From: an uncultured Sterolibacterium sp. | GTDB taxonomy: Bacteria > Pseudomonadota > Gammaproteobacteria > Burkholderiales > Rhodocyclaceae | Direction of reading: 5' to 3' | NCBI GenBank assembly: GCA_903832735.1 | Contig: CAILCO010000035.1 | Location: 1-32,153, forward strand | DNA length: 32,153 nucleotides | Shown: in pieces, positions 18,560 to 26,655 of the stretch | How the letters are laid out: each line of letters begins with the position of its first letter | Numbering within the stretch: position 1 is the first letter of the stretch | The notes under the pieces: generated by a model | Told to the model about the DNA's origin: nothing | Seen by the model: only the letters and a program-made list of their open reading frames with translations | The model's database searches: none | Position numbers and translations under genes: made by a program

Positions 18560-18967
18560 ATGCTGGCCTTGCGGCCGCCCTGCCGGTTGGGCTGGCTGCT
18601 GGCGGCGGTGCATCTTTGCGCGATTGCCGTCGTCTGGCTCATAACGATCCCGTGGTGGCTCAAGCTGGTCCTGCTCGCGGCGATTCTCGCCTCGGCCGGA
18701 CGGCAACTGTTTCGGCAGGCCGGAAGTCGCAGGATTCGCTGCCTGATCCTGAAGGACGATGGCCATCTGGAATTCTCGCGGGTGGACGGATCAGGCGGCG
18801 AGGCGCGCATCCATCCGCAGACGACGGTCACGTCGTTCCTGGTGATCTTGCTGCTCCGCCATTCGCAGGGCAGCGAAGCGCTGGTGCTGCTGCCCGACGC
18901 ACTGAGCGCGGAGGACTTTCGCCTGCTCCGGCTCTGGCTGCGCTGGTGCGTCGCCAGGGCCGAGTAA
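18560..18967 (+). CDS. YgfX-like small membrane protein
   Basis: A protein of about 135 residues with two adjacent hydrophobic segments near the N-terminus (LGWLLAAVHLCAIAVVWLI and LKLVLLAAILASAG). A soluble part follows, with ILKDDGHLEFSRVDG and DALSAEDFRLLRLWLRW. This layout of two membrane helices, a DG-containing beta segment and a C-terminal DFRxLRxxLR helix resembles YgfX/CptA proteins. E. coli YgfX was described as a membrane toxin affecting the cytoskeleton and is paired with SdhE. In Pseudomonas and relatives such genes lie near nadB and rpoE, as here. No SdhE-like gene is beside it. The start is uncertain: a GTG at 18545 is in frame and neither has a clear ribosome binding site. It ends 3 nt from the nadB stop. 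Confidence 0.6.
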   Translation: MLALRPPCRLGWLLAAVHLCAIAVVWLITIPWWLKLVLLAAILASAGRQLFRQAGSRRIRCLILKDDGHLEFSRVDGSGGEARIHPQTTVTSFLVILLLRHSQGSEALVLLPDALSAEDFRLLRLWLRWCVARAE

Positions 18968-18970
18968 GGA

Positions 18971-20554
18971 TCAGCGCGGCCGCGGCGGCTTGAGCCGGGT
19001 GTCGCGGACGCGCGGCAGCATTTCCGGGTAATCGCGACTGAAGTGCAGGCCGCGGCTCTCGTGGCGGCGCTGGGCGCAGCTGACGATCAGGTGCGCGGTC
19101 AGCACCAGGTTGCGCAGTTCGATCAAATCGTTGCTGACCCGGAAGTTGGCGTAGTACTCGTCGATCTCGCGTTCGAGCAGGCGGATCCGGTGCTGCGCGC
19201 GCTCCAGCCGCTTGTTGGTGCGGACGATGCCGACGTAATCCCACATGAAACGGCGCAGTTCGTCCCAGTTGTGGGAGATGACGATCGCCTCGTCGGCGTC
19301 GCTGACCCTGCTCTCGTCCCAGGGCGGCAATTGCGGCCGCTGTCCCGGTGGGGCCGCGAGAATATCCTTCGCCGCCGCCTCGCTGAACACCAGACATTCG
19401 AGCAGGGAATTGCTGGCCAGGCGATTGGCGCCGTGCAGACCCGTGCACGCGGTTTCGCCGACGACATAGAGGCCGGATATATCGCTCCTCGCCGCGAGAT
19501 CGGTGATCACACCGCCGCAGGTGTAGTGCGCCGCAGGTACCACCGGGATCGGGTCGCGGGTGAGGTCGATGCCCAGCTCCAGGCAGCGCGCATGGATGTT
19601 GGGGAAATGCTCGATTAGAAAATCCGCGCTCTTGTGGGTCATGTCGAGGAAGACGCAGTCTATTCCGCGCTTCTTCATTTCGAAGTCGATGGCGCGGGCG
19701 ACGACATCGCGCGGCGCCAGTTCGGCGCGCGGGTCGTGCGCCGGCATGAAGCGGCTGCCGTCGGGCAGCCTGAGAATCCCGCCTTCGCCGCGCATCGCTT
19801 CGGAAATCAGGTAGGACTTGGCTTGCGGATGGTAGAGACAGGTCGGATGAAACTGCACGAACTCCATGTTGGCCACTCGGCAGCCGGCGCGCCAGGCCAT
19901 GGCAATGCCGTCTCCCGTGGCGGTATCGGGATTGGTGGTGTAGAGATAGACCTTGCCGGCACCGCCGGTGGCAAGCACCGTCTGCGCCGCCGAGAAGGTC
20001 AGCACTCGATCGCCGTCAATGTCCAGGACATAGGCGCCGAGGCAACCGTGTTGCGGCTGCCGGATCTTGGCGCCGGTGATCAGGTCGATCCCGATGTGGC
20101 GCTCGAAGACGCTGATATTGGGGTGACGGCGCACCTTCTGCGTCAGGGTTTCCTGGACCGCCGAACCGGTGGCGTCGGCGACATGGATCACGCGCCGCTG
20201 GCTATGTCCACCCTCGCGTGTCAGGTGGTAACCCAGCGTCGACGTTTCGTCGCGGGTGAACAGCACGCCTTCCTCAATCAGCCAGTCGATCGCGGCACGG
20301 CCATGTTCGACGACGAAACGGGTGGCTGCAGGGTTGCACAGTCCAGCGCCGGCGGTGAGCGTGTCCGCGACATGGGCGTCGACTGTGTCCGTGCTGTCGA
20401 GCACAGCGGCGATACCGCCCTGGGCCCAGCCCGAAGCGGAATCCTCGAGCGCACTCTTGGTGACCAGGGCCACCCGGCGATGGTCCGCCAGCCTCAGCGC
20501 CAGGGACTGGCCGGCGAGCCCGCTGCCGAGAATCAGGACATCGAAATTGTGCAT
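18971..20554 (-). CDS. nadB: L-aspartate oxidase
   Basis: An FAD-dependent cytoplasmic enzyme of 527 residues that oxidises L-aspartate to iminoaspartate, the first step of de novo NAD synthesis. The N-terminal dinucleotide motif is [29 protein letters not shown] and [20 protein letters not shown] are conserved substrate/FAD regions, and [20 protein letters not shown] marks the succinate dehydrogenase/aspartate oxidase family. The C-terminal helical domain has typical length. The neighbouring nadA and nadC are not in the window. It is divergent from rpoE. Confidence 0.96.
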   Translation of the reverse strand: MHNFDVLILGSGLAGQSLALRLADHRRVALVTKSALEDSASGWAQGGIAAVLDSTDTVDAHVADTLTAGAGLCNPAATRFVVEHGRAAIDWLIEEGVLFTRDETSTLGYHLTREGGHSQRRVIHVADATGSAVQETLTQKVRRHPNISVFERHIGIDLITGAKIRQPQHGCLGAYVLDIDGDRVLTFSAAQTVLATGGAGKVYLYTTNPDTATGDGIAMAWRAGCRVANMEFVQFHPTCLYHPQAKSYLISEAMRGEGGILRLPDGSRFMPAHDPRAELAPRDVVARAIDFEMKKRGIDCVFLDMTHKSADFLIEHFPNIHARCLELGIDLTRDPIPVVPAAHYTCGGVITDLAARSDISGLYVVGETACTGLHGANRLASNSLLECLVFSEAAAKDILAAPPGQRPQLPPWDESRVSDADEAIVISHNWDELRRFMWDYVGIVRTNKRLERAQHRIRLLEREIDEYYANFRVSNDLIELRNLVLTAHLIVSCAQRRHESRGLHFSRDYPEMLPRVRDTRLKPPRPR

Positions 20555-20638
20555 GGGACTGTCAGTGAAAAAGGGGTAAAACTATATCACGTGTGCTGCT
20601 GCGTTTTCCGCCGTCGCTGAAATGTCCCTGCTCGCGAC

Positions 20639-20666
20639 TGAACCATTTCGCGACCATGCTGTCTTT
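20639..20666 (+). promoter_or_regulatory. Candidate sigma-E-type (autoregulated) promoter upstream of rpoE
   Basis: TGAACCA (20639-20645), 15 bp, then GTCTTT (20661-20666) resembles the sigma-E consensus GGAACTT-N15-GTCTAA, matching the GAAC and GTCT cores. rpoE is usually self-activated, so a site here is expected. A separate TATACT at 20750-20755 could be a vegetative -10 box but lacks a good -35. Both are pattern matches only. Confidence 0.35.
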
Positions 20667-20786
20667 TATTTGTCGGTTGTTGCCAGCGACGGCTTCTGGT
20701 GGTTTTACAGGTTTTGCGGGATTTACCATAAGGTGATTTAGGCATCGGGTATACTGAAAATCTCAGGACTCGAACAATAAATCTCA

Positions 20787-21386
20787 ATGGGAGAACGCGA
20801 AGCCGATCAGGTTCTGGTCGAACGTGTGCAGCGGGGAGACAAGCAGGCTTTTGGCCTGCTTGTGTCAAAGTATCAACGCAAGTTGATACGCCTTCTGTCA
20901 CGGATGATCCGCGACCCTGCGGAAGTCGAAGATGTTGCGCAGGAAGCCTTCATCAAGGCCTATCGTGCCTTGCCCGGTTTCCGCGGAGATAGCGCCTTCT
21001 ATACCTGGCTCTACCGCATTGGCATCAACACGGCGAAGAACTTCCTCGCCGCGCAGGGTCGCCGTGCTCCGACCAGCACCGGCCTTGACAGTGAGGAAAT
21101 GGAGGACTTCGAGGATGGCGAGCAATTGCGTGACAACAATACGCCCGAACGGATATTGATGTCGAAGGAGATCGGCAATACCGTGAATGCCGCGATGAGC
21201 GAATTACCCGAGGACTTGCGCACGGCGATCGCATTGCGCGAAATCGATGGTTTGAGCTATGAGGAGATCGCGCAGATCATGAACTGCCCCATCGGTACGG
21301 TGCGTTCCCGCATCTTCCGCGCCCGCGAGGCGATCGCCGCGAAACTGCAGCCGCTCCTCGAACCCGGGTTAGATAAACGCTGGTAA
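20787..21386 (+). CDS. rpoE: RNA polymerase sigma factor RpoE (AlgU/SigE)
   Basis: An ECF sigma factor of 199 residues that directs the envelope-stress response. Region 2 includes LVSKYQRKLIRLLSRMI, VEDVAQEAFIKAYRALPGF and YTWLYRIGINTAKN; region 4 includes LPEDLRTAIALREIDGLSYE and IAQIMNCPIGTVRSRIFRAR, the helix-turn-helix that reads the -35 element. It is very close to RpoE/AlgU. It is followed by its anti-sigma factor after a short gap with unusual tandem repeats. No strong ribosome binding site precedes the ATG. Confidence 0.97.
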   Translation: MGEREADQVLVERVQRGDKQAFGLLVSKYQRKLIRLLSRMIRDPAEVEDVAQEAFIKAYRALPGFRGDSAFYTWLYRIGINTAKNFLAAQGRRAPTSTGLDSEEMEDFEDGEQLRDNNTPERILMSKEIGNTVNAAMSELPEDLRTAIALREIDGLSYEEIAQIMNCPIGTVRSRIFRAREAIAAKLQPLLEPGLDKRW

Positions 21387-21407
21387 CGAAGATCTTAGAG
21401 GCGCTCC

Positions 21408-21454
21408 GAGGTGACACGAGGTGACAATATGGTGACAATATGGTGACAACATGA
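21408..21454 (+). repeat. Four phased GGTGACA repeats with two minimal ORFs in the rpoE-rseA gap
   Basis: GGTGACA occurs at 21410, 21420, 21431 and 21442, spaced 10, 11 and 11 nt. The first two copies read GAGGTGA, fully complementary to the 16S rRNA anti-SD region; the last two read TGGTGA. Two tiny ORFs lie inside: ATG at 21429 (MVTIW, stop 21444-21446) and ATG at 21440 (MVTT, stop 21452-21454). The second stop overlaps the rseA ATG at 21451 as ATGA. Confidence 0.8.
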
Positions 21455-21951
21455 AATCCGAACTTTCCTCATTTCTCGACGACGAACTCGAGACGCATCG
21501 GCATCCGGCCATGATTGCCGCGATGACGGATGACAGTGAATTGCGCAGTACCTGGGATGGCTACCAGCTGATCGGCGACACACTGCGAGGAGTCGCAGGC
21601 CCGGGGCGGGATTTCGTGACCCGGGTGATGTCCGATCTGGAGCAGGAGCCGGTGGTGCTGGCGCCGCCAGGCCGGCGGATCGCCGATCTGGCGCCTTCCA
21701 CCCTGGCCATCGCCGCGACCGCGGCCGGTATCGCAGTGGTTGCCTGGCTAGCCCTAGACCATGCCCCGTTGCCGCTCCAGGGTCAGGGTGCCGCGCTCGC
21801 TTCGGCCCAGCCGGCGGCGGTGGAAAAACCCAACCGCCGGATGCAGGAATATTTCGTCGCCCATCAAACCTACTCGCCGGCCAATCGCATTCAGGGTGGA
21901 ACTTCCTATGTACGTAGCGTTTCCGTCGCTTTGAACAGCGCCGCGAAATGA
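21451..21951 (+). CDS. rseA: Anti-sigma-E factor RseA (MucA-like)
   Basis: An inner-membrane anti-sigma factor of 166 residues. The N-terminal cytoplasmic domain starts MKSELSSFLDDELETHRHPA and continues with the WDGYQLIGDTLRG helix that clamps RpoE. A single membrane segment (about 85-105; STLAIAATAAGIAVVAWLAL) leads to a short periplasmic tail bound by RseB and cut by a DegS-like protease on stress. Sequence conservation is low in this family, so the call relies on the N-terminal motif, topology and position between rpoE and rseB. Its stop overlaps the rseB start (ATGA). Confidence 0.92.
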   Translation: MKSELSSFLDDELETHRHPAMIAAMTDDSELRSTWDGYQLIGDTLRGVAGPGRDFVTRVMSDLEQEPVVLAPPGRRIADLAPSTLAIAATAAGIAVVAWLALDHAPLPLQGQGAALASAQPAAVEKPNRRMQEYFVAHQTYSPANRIQGGTSYVRSVSVALNSAAK

Positions 21952-22919
21952 AACGCTGTTTTGTCTTCAGCGTTTGCTGTCTGCTTAGCTACTGCCTGCC
22001 AGCTGCGGCGCAGCAGCAGGATGCGCGCTACTGGTTAGATCGCATCGTGACTGCGGCGCACAAACTCAATTACAGCGGAACCTTCGTATTTCACAACGGC
22101 GCGCTGTCCGAAACTTCCCGCATCACCCATCTCGTAGGTCCCGGCAGCGAGCAGGAGCGCATCGAAGTGCTCGATGGCAGTCCGCGCGAAGTGCTCCGCC
22201 GCAACGATGAAGTCCAGTGCTATCTGCCGGAGAGCCGCACCCTGATCGTTGAAACAAACAGCCAGCGGCGCAGTTTTCCGGCGCTGTTGCCGGCGGCCAT
22301 GGGCAGGCTTGCGGAGAACTATGTGATCCGCAAGGGCACTCTCGGCCGCGTCGCCGAGCGCGAGAGCCAGGCCATCCTGCTTCTACCCAAGGACGGACTG
22401 CGCTACGGCCATGAGTTATGGGTCGACGTTAATTCCGGATTGCTGCTCAAGGCAGGGTTGGTGAACGAGCGCGGCGAGCTGGTCGAGACTTTTACCTTTA
22501 CCCACTTGCAGATCGGCGGCACGATCGAGCGTGAGGCGCTCAGGTCCAAATACGAAGCGCAGAGCAAAGCCTGGCAGGTGCGCGATGTGCGCGCCACCCT
22601 CCGTCATGGCGAAGATGCCGCCTGGCTGTTCAAGGTGACCCTGCCCGGCTTCAGCAAGATCGCGGACATGAAGCGCAGCACCGGTCCGGGGGCGGCTGAC
22701 AGCAGCCACGTCGTATTCTCCGATGGTCTGGCCGCGATCTCGGTATTCATCGAGACGCTTGGCAGCGATGGCGCGCATGAAGATCTGGGCATGCTGACGA
22801 TGGGCGCGACCAACGTGTACAGCCGCATCGCCGGGGGAAACCTGCTGGTCATCATGGGCGAAGTGCCGCAGGCCACGCTGAAGAAGTTCGGCGACGGCAT
22901 CGAAAGAAAATCACCCTGA
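21948..22919 (+). CDS. rseB: Sigma-E regulatory protein RseB (MucB-like), periplasmic
   Basis: A 323-residue exported protein with a signal peptide (about residues 1-21, ending PAAAQ). It binds the periplasmic tail of RseA and shields it from proteolysis until envelope lipids or mislocalised lipopolysaccharide release it. Family features are YWLDRIVTAAHKLNYSGTFV, SRITHLVGPGSEQERIEVLDG and the large lipoprotein-carrier-like N-terminal domain. The smaller C-terminal domain ends with NVYSRIAGGNLLVIMGEVP. It sits within the rpoE-rseA-rseB-mucD operon. Confidence 0.94.
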   Translation: MKRCFVFSVCCLLSYCLPAAAQQQDARYWLDRIVTAAHKLNYSGTFVFHNGALSETSRITHLVGPGSEQERIEVLDGSPREVLRRNDEVQCYLPESRTLIVETNSQRRSFPALLPAAMGRLAENYVIRKGTLGRVAERESQAILLLPKDGLRYGHELWVDVNSGLLLKAGLVNERGELVETFTFTHLQIGGTIEREALRSKYEAQSKAWQVRDVRATLRHGEDAAWLFKVTLPGFSKIADMKRSTGPGAADSSHVVFSDGLAAISVFIETLGSDGAHEDLGMLTMGATNVYSRIAGGNLLVIMGEVPQATLKKFGDGIERKSP

Positions 22920-22995
22920 GAACACGCCCCAGGAACTTTTGTCGTCGCTGCCCTTCAAAAAGCTCTGTTATCAACCACCCAGAGGACGCTTACCC

Positions 22996-24396
22996 ATGAT
23001 TCGAAAAATCCTGCTGCCGCTCGCGCTGGCATTGCTTTCCCTGACGGCCCGGGGGCAAGCTCTTCCGGATTTCACCGACCTCGTGGAGCGGCAGGGTGCC
23101 GCCGTGGTGAACATCAGTACGACTCAAACCATACGCGGCAACCGTTTTTCGCAGCAGTTGCCCTTCGACGAGAATGATCCGACGTTCGAATTGTTCCGCC
23201 GTTTTTTCCCCCAGCAACCAGGCGTTCCGCAGCAGGAATTCCAGAGCAAGTCGCTCGGCTCCGGCTTCATCGTCAGCGCCGAGGGCCATATCCTGACCAA
23301 TGCCCATGTCGTTGCGGGCGCCGACGAGGTCTTGGTCCGGCTTACCGATAAGCGTGAGTTCAAGGCTAAGGTGCTCGGCACCGACAAGCGCACGGATATC
23401 GCCCTGATCAAGATCGATGCCACCGGCCTGCCGGTGGTCAAATTGGGCGATCCGAACAAGCTCAAGGTGGGCGAATGGGTGATCGCCATCGGCTCGCCCT
23501 TCGGTTTCGAGAATAGCGTAACTGCCGGCATCGTCAGCGCCAAGGGCCGCTCTTTACCGGATGAGAATTTCGTGCCCTTCATCCAGACTGACGCGGCGAT
23601 CAATCCCGGCAATTCGGGCGGTCCGCTGTTCAACATGAGAGGCGAAGTCGTCGGCGTCAATTCCCAGATCTACAGTCGCACCGGCGGCTACATGGGCCTG
23701 GCTTTCGCGGTACCGATCGATGTCGCGATGGAAGTGCAAAACCAGTTGAGAAGCAACGGCCGGGTCAGCCGAGGCCGCATCGGCGTGGTGATCCAAGAGT
23801 TGACCCGGGAACTGGCCGAATCCTTCGGCTTGACCAAACCGGCGGGCGCGTTGGTGAATTCGGTGGAGAAGGGCGGGCCCGCCGACAAGGCCGGGTTGGA
23901 AGCGGGCGACGTCATCCTCAAGTTTGACGGCAAGACGGTCAACCAGTCCGGCGATCTGCCGCGTATTGTCGGCGCCACCAAGCCCGGCAGCCGGGTGACG
24001 GTGCAGGTCTGGCGCAAGAGTTCGGCCCGCGATCTGCCGCTCACTGTCGGCGAAATAACCGAGGAGAAGATGGCGCAGAGTACCGGCAAGGGTGGCCGGC
24101 AGGTAACGCCGTCCGCCGCTAACCGCCTGGGACTGGTGCTCTCGGAACTGACGGCCGAGCAGAGGAAGGAACTCAAGCTGAACTATGGTTTGGTGGTCGA
24201 GGAACTGAAGAACGGGCAAGCCGATCTGCGTCCCGGCGACATCATCCTGGCCTTGATCAGCAAGGGTGCGCAGACCGAGATCAAGACGGTCGAACAGTTC
24301 AACAAGCTGTTAGCCCAGTCGGACAAGGCGGCGTCATTGACCCTCCTGGTGCGCCGTGGCGAAAACCAGTTGTTCCTGACGATCAAAGGAAAATAG
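22996..24396 (+). CDS. mucD: Periplasmic serine protease MucD/DegP (HtrA family, Do)
   Basis: An HtrA-type protease/chaperone of 466 residues that removes misfolded periplasmic proteins. A signal peptide (MIRKILLPLALALLSLTARG) is followed by a trypsin-like domain with triad His104 (TNAHVVAGAD), Asp134 (TDIALIKID) and Ser207 (NPGNSGGPLF). Two PDZ domains follow (about 265-350 and 370-460; GIRG-type loop near RGRIGVVIQEL). The start at 22996 is chosen because it gives a clean signal peptide; AGAGGA lies upstream. The longer frame starts with TTG at 22939 and would bury the signal sequence. Confidence 0.96.
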   Translation: MIRKILLPLALALLSLTARGQALPDFTDLVERQGAAVVNISTTQTIRGNRFSQQLPFDENDPTFELFRRFFPQQPGVPQQEFQSKSLGSGFIVSAEGHILTNAHVVAGADEVLVRLTDKREFKAKVLGTDKRTDIALIKIDATGLPVVKLGDPNKLKVGEWVIAIGSPFGFENSVTAGIVSAKGRSLPDENFVPFIQTDAAINPGNSGGPLFNMRGEVVGVNSQIYSRTGGYMGLAFAVPIDVAMEVQNQLRSNGRVSRGRIGVVIQELTRELAESFGLTKPAGALVNSVEKGGPADKAGLEAGDVILKFDGKTVNQSGDLPRIVGATKPGSRVTVQVWRKSSARDLPLTVGEITEEKMAQSTGKGGRQVTPSAANRLGLVLSELTAEQRKELKLNYGLVVEELKNGQADLRPGDIILALISKGAQTEIKTVEQFNKLLAQSDKAASLTLLVRRGENQLFLTIKGK

Positions 24397-24406
24397 GGAC
24401 TATGGG

Positions 24407-24676
24407 ATGGCGATGGCGGTTCCTGCGCTGCCCATCCTGACCCTGTACAGCAGGGGCTACTGCCATCTCTGCGATGACATGCGGGCCGCATTGGAATTGC
24501 TGCGCGGCGAGTTCGGCTTCGAACTGAAAGTGCTCGATGTCGATGCCGATCCGGTGCTGCTGGCGCGCTACGACGAACGAGTGCCGGTCTTGACGGCTGG
24601 AGAGCAGGAGCTCTGCCATTACTATCTCGACAGCGCGGCGGTCCGCGCCTACCTGGCTGCTACCACCCTTTCGTAG
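24407..24676 (+). CDS. Glutaredoxin-like thiol-disulfide protein
   Basis: An 89-residue protein with a glutaredoxin/DUF836 fold: strand LTLYSRGYCHLC with the redox pair Cys19-x2-Cys22, then the helix DDMRAALELL, LKVLDVDADPVLLARYDERV and the cis-proline motif VPVLTAG. It is likely cytoplasmic and may act on oxidised cysteines or be a structural member of the family. It commonly follows mucD in betaproteobacteria, just before lepA. Other ATGs at 24413 and (out of frame) 24402 make the exact start uncertain. Confidence 0.85.
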   Translation: MAMAVPALPILTLYSRGYCHLCDDMRAALELLRGEFGFELKVLDVDADPVLLARYDERVPVLTAGEQELCHYYLDSAAVRAYLAATTLS

Positions 24677-24712
24677 GTCGGCCTTGCGAAGGAGACACCG
24701 GAAAGCCCGACC
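24676..24712. repeat. REP-like imperfect palindrome at the junction after the glutaredoxin gene
   Basis: GGTCGGCCTT (24676-24685) pairs with AAGCCCGACC (24703-24712) with a single C.C mismatch, across a 17-nt loop. It lies between two convergent genes and could act as a bidirectional transcription end, but no T-run follows. The GTAGG-TCGG start resembles the other palindrome at 26626-26650 and REP-type elements of proteobacteria. Confidence 0.45.
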
Positions 24713-24718
24713 GGGGAA

Positions 24719-25684
24719 TTAATCCACCGTGATGCCGCTGTCCTTGGCGACCTTGCCCCAGCGCGCATATTCCTGGGACATATACTCGGTCATCTTTTCC
24801 GGCGTCGATACGCTGACCTCGACGCCGACAGCTGCGAGCGCCTTCTTCGAGTCGGCTGTTTGCAGCGCCTGGGCGACCGCGGCATTCAAGCGATTGACGA
24901 CCTCCCTGGGCGTTCCTGCCGGCGCCAACAGCGCCAGCCAGACCGAAGCGTCGTAGCCCGGCACGCCGGCTTCCTGTAGGGTCGGGACGTCGGGCAGTTG
25001 CGGGCTGCGCTTGGCCGTGGTGACGGCAAGCGCCTTCAGTCGGCCGGCGTGGATCTGGGCCAGCGCATTGGATACGCCGGCAAAACTGCTTTCGACAAAT
25101 CCGGCCAGGAGATCCTGCATTGCCATGCTGCTGGAACGGTAAGGGACATGTTTGAGTTTCGCCCCGGTCAGCGAAACGAAGAGGCCGCCCATCAACTGCT
25201 GCGAACTGCCGTTGCCCGAGGAAGCGTAGTGGATGCTGTCTGGCTTGGCCTTGGACAGGGCGATGAATTCCTTGACGTTGCGGGCAGGAATTTTTTGCGG
25301 GTTGACCAGCAGCACGTAAGGCGAATCCGCGAGTTTTGAAACGACGCTGAAGCTCTTGATCGGATCATAGGGAAGATCCTTGATGATCCAGGGGCTGATC
25401 ACATGCGTCGTCGATACCATCAGCAGCGTGTAGCCGTCCGGGTCGGCTTTGGCGACCGCGGTCGTGCCTATGGTCGATCCCGCCCCGGGCTTGTTTTCGA
25501 TCACGAAGGCCTGGCCCATGGCCGCCGTGAGTTTCTGACCGAGTACGCGCGCCACCACGTCGGTGAAGCCGCCGGGTCCGAACGGGACGATGATCTTCAC
25601 AGACCGGCTCGGATAGGTCTCGGCGGCAACCGTGCCGACCATGAGCGAGAGCAGGGTACCGAGTATCAGCGAACGGGTTTTCAT
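24719..25684 (-). CDS. Bug/TctC-family periplasmic solute-binding protein (first of three)
   Basis: A 321-residue exported binding protein with a signal peptide (about 1-21; LGTLLSLMVGTVAAE). Tripartite tricarboxylate transporter receptors (Bug proteins) capture organic acids or related small molecules in the periplasm. Family motifs are [49 protein letters not shown] and [19 protein letters not shown]. The ligand cannot be read from sequence. It starts 4 nt after the alpha/beta hydrolase stop, so the two are probably co-translated. It is the last gene of the operon, converging on the glutaredoxin gene. Confidence 0.93.
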   Translation of the reverse strand: MKTRSLILGTLLSLMVGTVAAETYPSRSVKIIVPFGPGGFTDVVARVLGQKLTAAMGQAFVIENKPGAGSTIGTTAVAKADPDGYTLLMVSTTHVISPWIIKDLPYDPIKSFSVVSKLADSPYVLLVNPQKIPARNVKEFIALSKAKPDSIHYASSGNGSSQQLMGGLFVSLTGAKLKHVPYRSSSMAMQDLLAGFVESSFAGVSNALAQIHAGRLKALAVTTAKRSPQLPDVPTLQEAGVPGYDASVWLALLAPAGTPREVVNRLNAAVAQALQTADSKKALAAVGVEVSVSTPEKMTEYMSQEYARWGKVAKDSGITVD

Positions 25685-25688
25685 ATGC

Positions 25689-26603
25689 TCAGTCCGGGTA
25701 AAACGATTGCGGCATCGTGAAGAAACTATGCAGGATATGGTAGACCCGCAGATAGTTCTTCTGCTGGAAGCTGGCGTGGGAAATGCCCGACATGACGCTG
25801 AACTGCTTGTCCATGTTGGGCAGGAGATTGAAGAAGGCGATCAGGTCGTCCATGCCTGCGATGCCGTCGTATTCTCCGCGCAGCATGATCGTCGGGGCGA
25901 GGATTTTCGCCGGATCGACCAGCGGCAACTTCGAGCACATGTCGACGTAGGTGCCGGTCGGCATCGAATCGTCGAGCGTCAGGATGGCGTCGGCGAACGC
26001 CTCGATGGTATTGTCGTCGGCCGTCCCCGGATGATCCCGGTTGAAGATGCTATGGACGAAGGCGCGATCGATAGGACGGCGGTTCTTTGCCAGGAAATCG
26101 GCGAGTTTCTTTTTTCTCTCCGCAAGGGTCGGGCTGCCTTCGCCGGTCCAGACGAAGGCATCGAGTGCCAGCCGGGCAATCCGCTCGGGGTGCTGTTGTG
26201 CGAACAAGGAGGCCTTCAGCGCGCCGGAGGAAATTCCATATACCAGCAGTCCGTTGTCGCCGGTCCTGTTTAGAATATATTCGCTGCCGGCGGCCAGGTC
26301 GTCAGCGCCGTTGGGGATGTCGAAGTTGATATTCCGATGCTTGTCGGAGCGCCCGTAGCCTTCGTTGTCCATGCACCAGGTGTTGAAGCCACGCGCTGCG
26401 AACCACTCCATCACCGATGAATCAGGCCGCCCCGGCACATGCAGATCGAAGGTCGGTTGGCCGGCCATCGAGGAGCCATGGACGAAGAGCACCGTTCCTG
26501 CCGGAGCGACCTTGGCCGATGCTGGCTTTTCCCAGAGAAACAGCTTGATGTCGCCCTTCTTGGTCCAATGCTCGACGCCGCCTGACCACTGTATATTTCC
26601 CAT
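25689..26603 (-). CDS. Alpha/beta hydrolase
   Basis: A 304-residue alpha/beta-hydrolase fold protein without a signal peptide. The oxyanion region HGSSMAG (about 42-48), nucleophile elbow YGISSGALKA (Ser125), likely acid Asp in MLRGEYDGIAGMDD and likely base His in SGISHASFQQ are visible in the right order. It has a cap region with basic stretches (ERKKKLADFLAKNRR). The reaction could be ester, lactone or C-C bond hydrolysis; nothing in the sequence decides. The ATG at 26603 follows GGAG with a 6-nt spacer; a TTG 12 nt upstream is unlikely. Its place between binding proteins of a transporter suggests it acts on the imported compound. Confidence 0.85.
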   Translation of the reverse strand: MGNIQWSGGVEHWTKKGDIKLFLWEKPASAKVAPAGTVLFVHGSSMAGQPTFDLHVPGRPDSSVMEWFAARGFNTWCMDNEGYGRSDKHRNINFDIPNGADDLAAGSEYILNRTGDNGLLVYGISSGALKASLFAQQHPERIARLALDAFVWTGEGSPTLAERKKKLADFLAKNRRPIDRAFVHSIFNRDHPGTADDNTIEAFADAILTLDDSMPTGTYVDMCSKLPLVDPAKILAPTIMLRGEYDGIAGMDDLIAFFNLLPNMDKQFSVMSGISHASFQQKNYLRVYHILHSFFTMPQSFYPD

Positions 26604-26625
26604 CGATATCTCCAAGAAAAATGTT

Positions 26626-26650
26626 GTAGGCCGGCATTCATGCCGACATG
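26626..26650. repeat. REP-like palindrome inside the transporter operon
   Basis: CGGCAT (26632-26637) and ATGCCG (26640-26645) form an inverted repeat, flanked by GTAGGC and ACATG. It lies in the 52-nt gap between a binding-protein stop and the hydrolase ribosome binding site. Its form, GTAGG followed by a GC-rich palindrome with a TTCA loop, is like REP elements and like the palindrome at 24676-24712. Confidence 0.45.
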
Positions 26651-26655
26651 TTCTG

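Noticed and set aside
21410-21448. GGTGACA repeats as a CRISPR-like array
   Set aside because: Units are only 10-11 nt with no spacers; they are better explained as SD-like translation signals.
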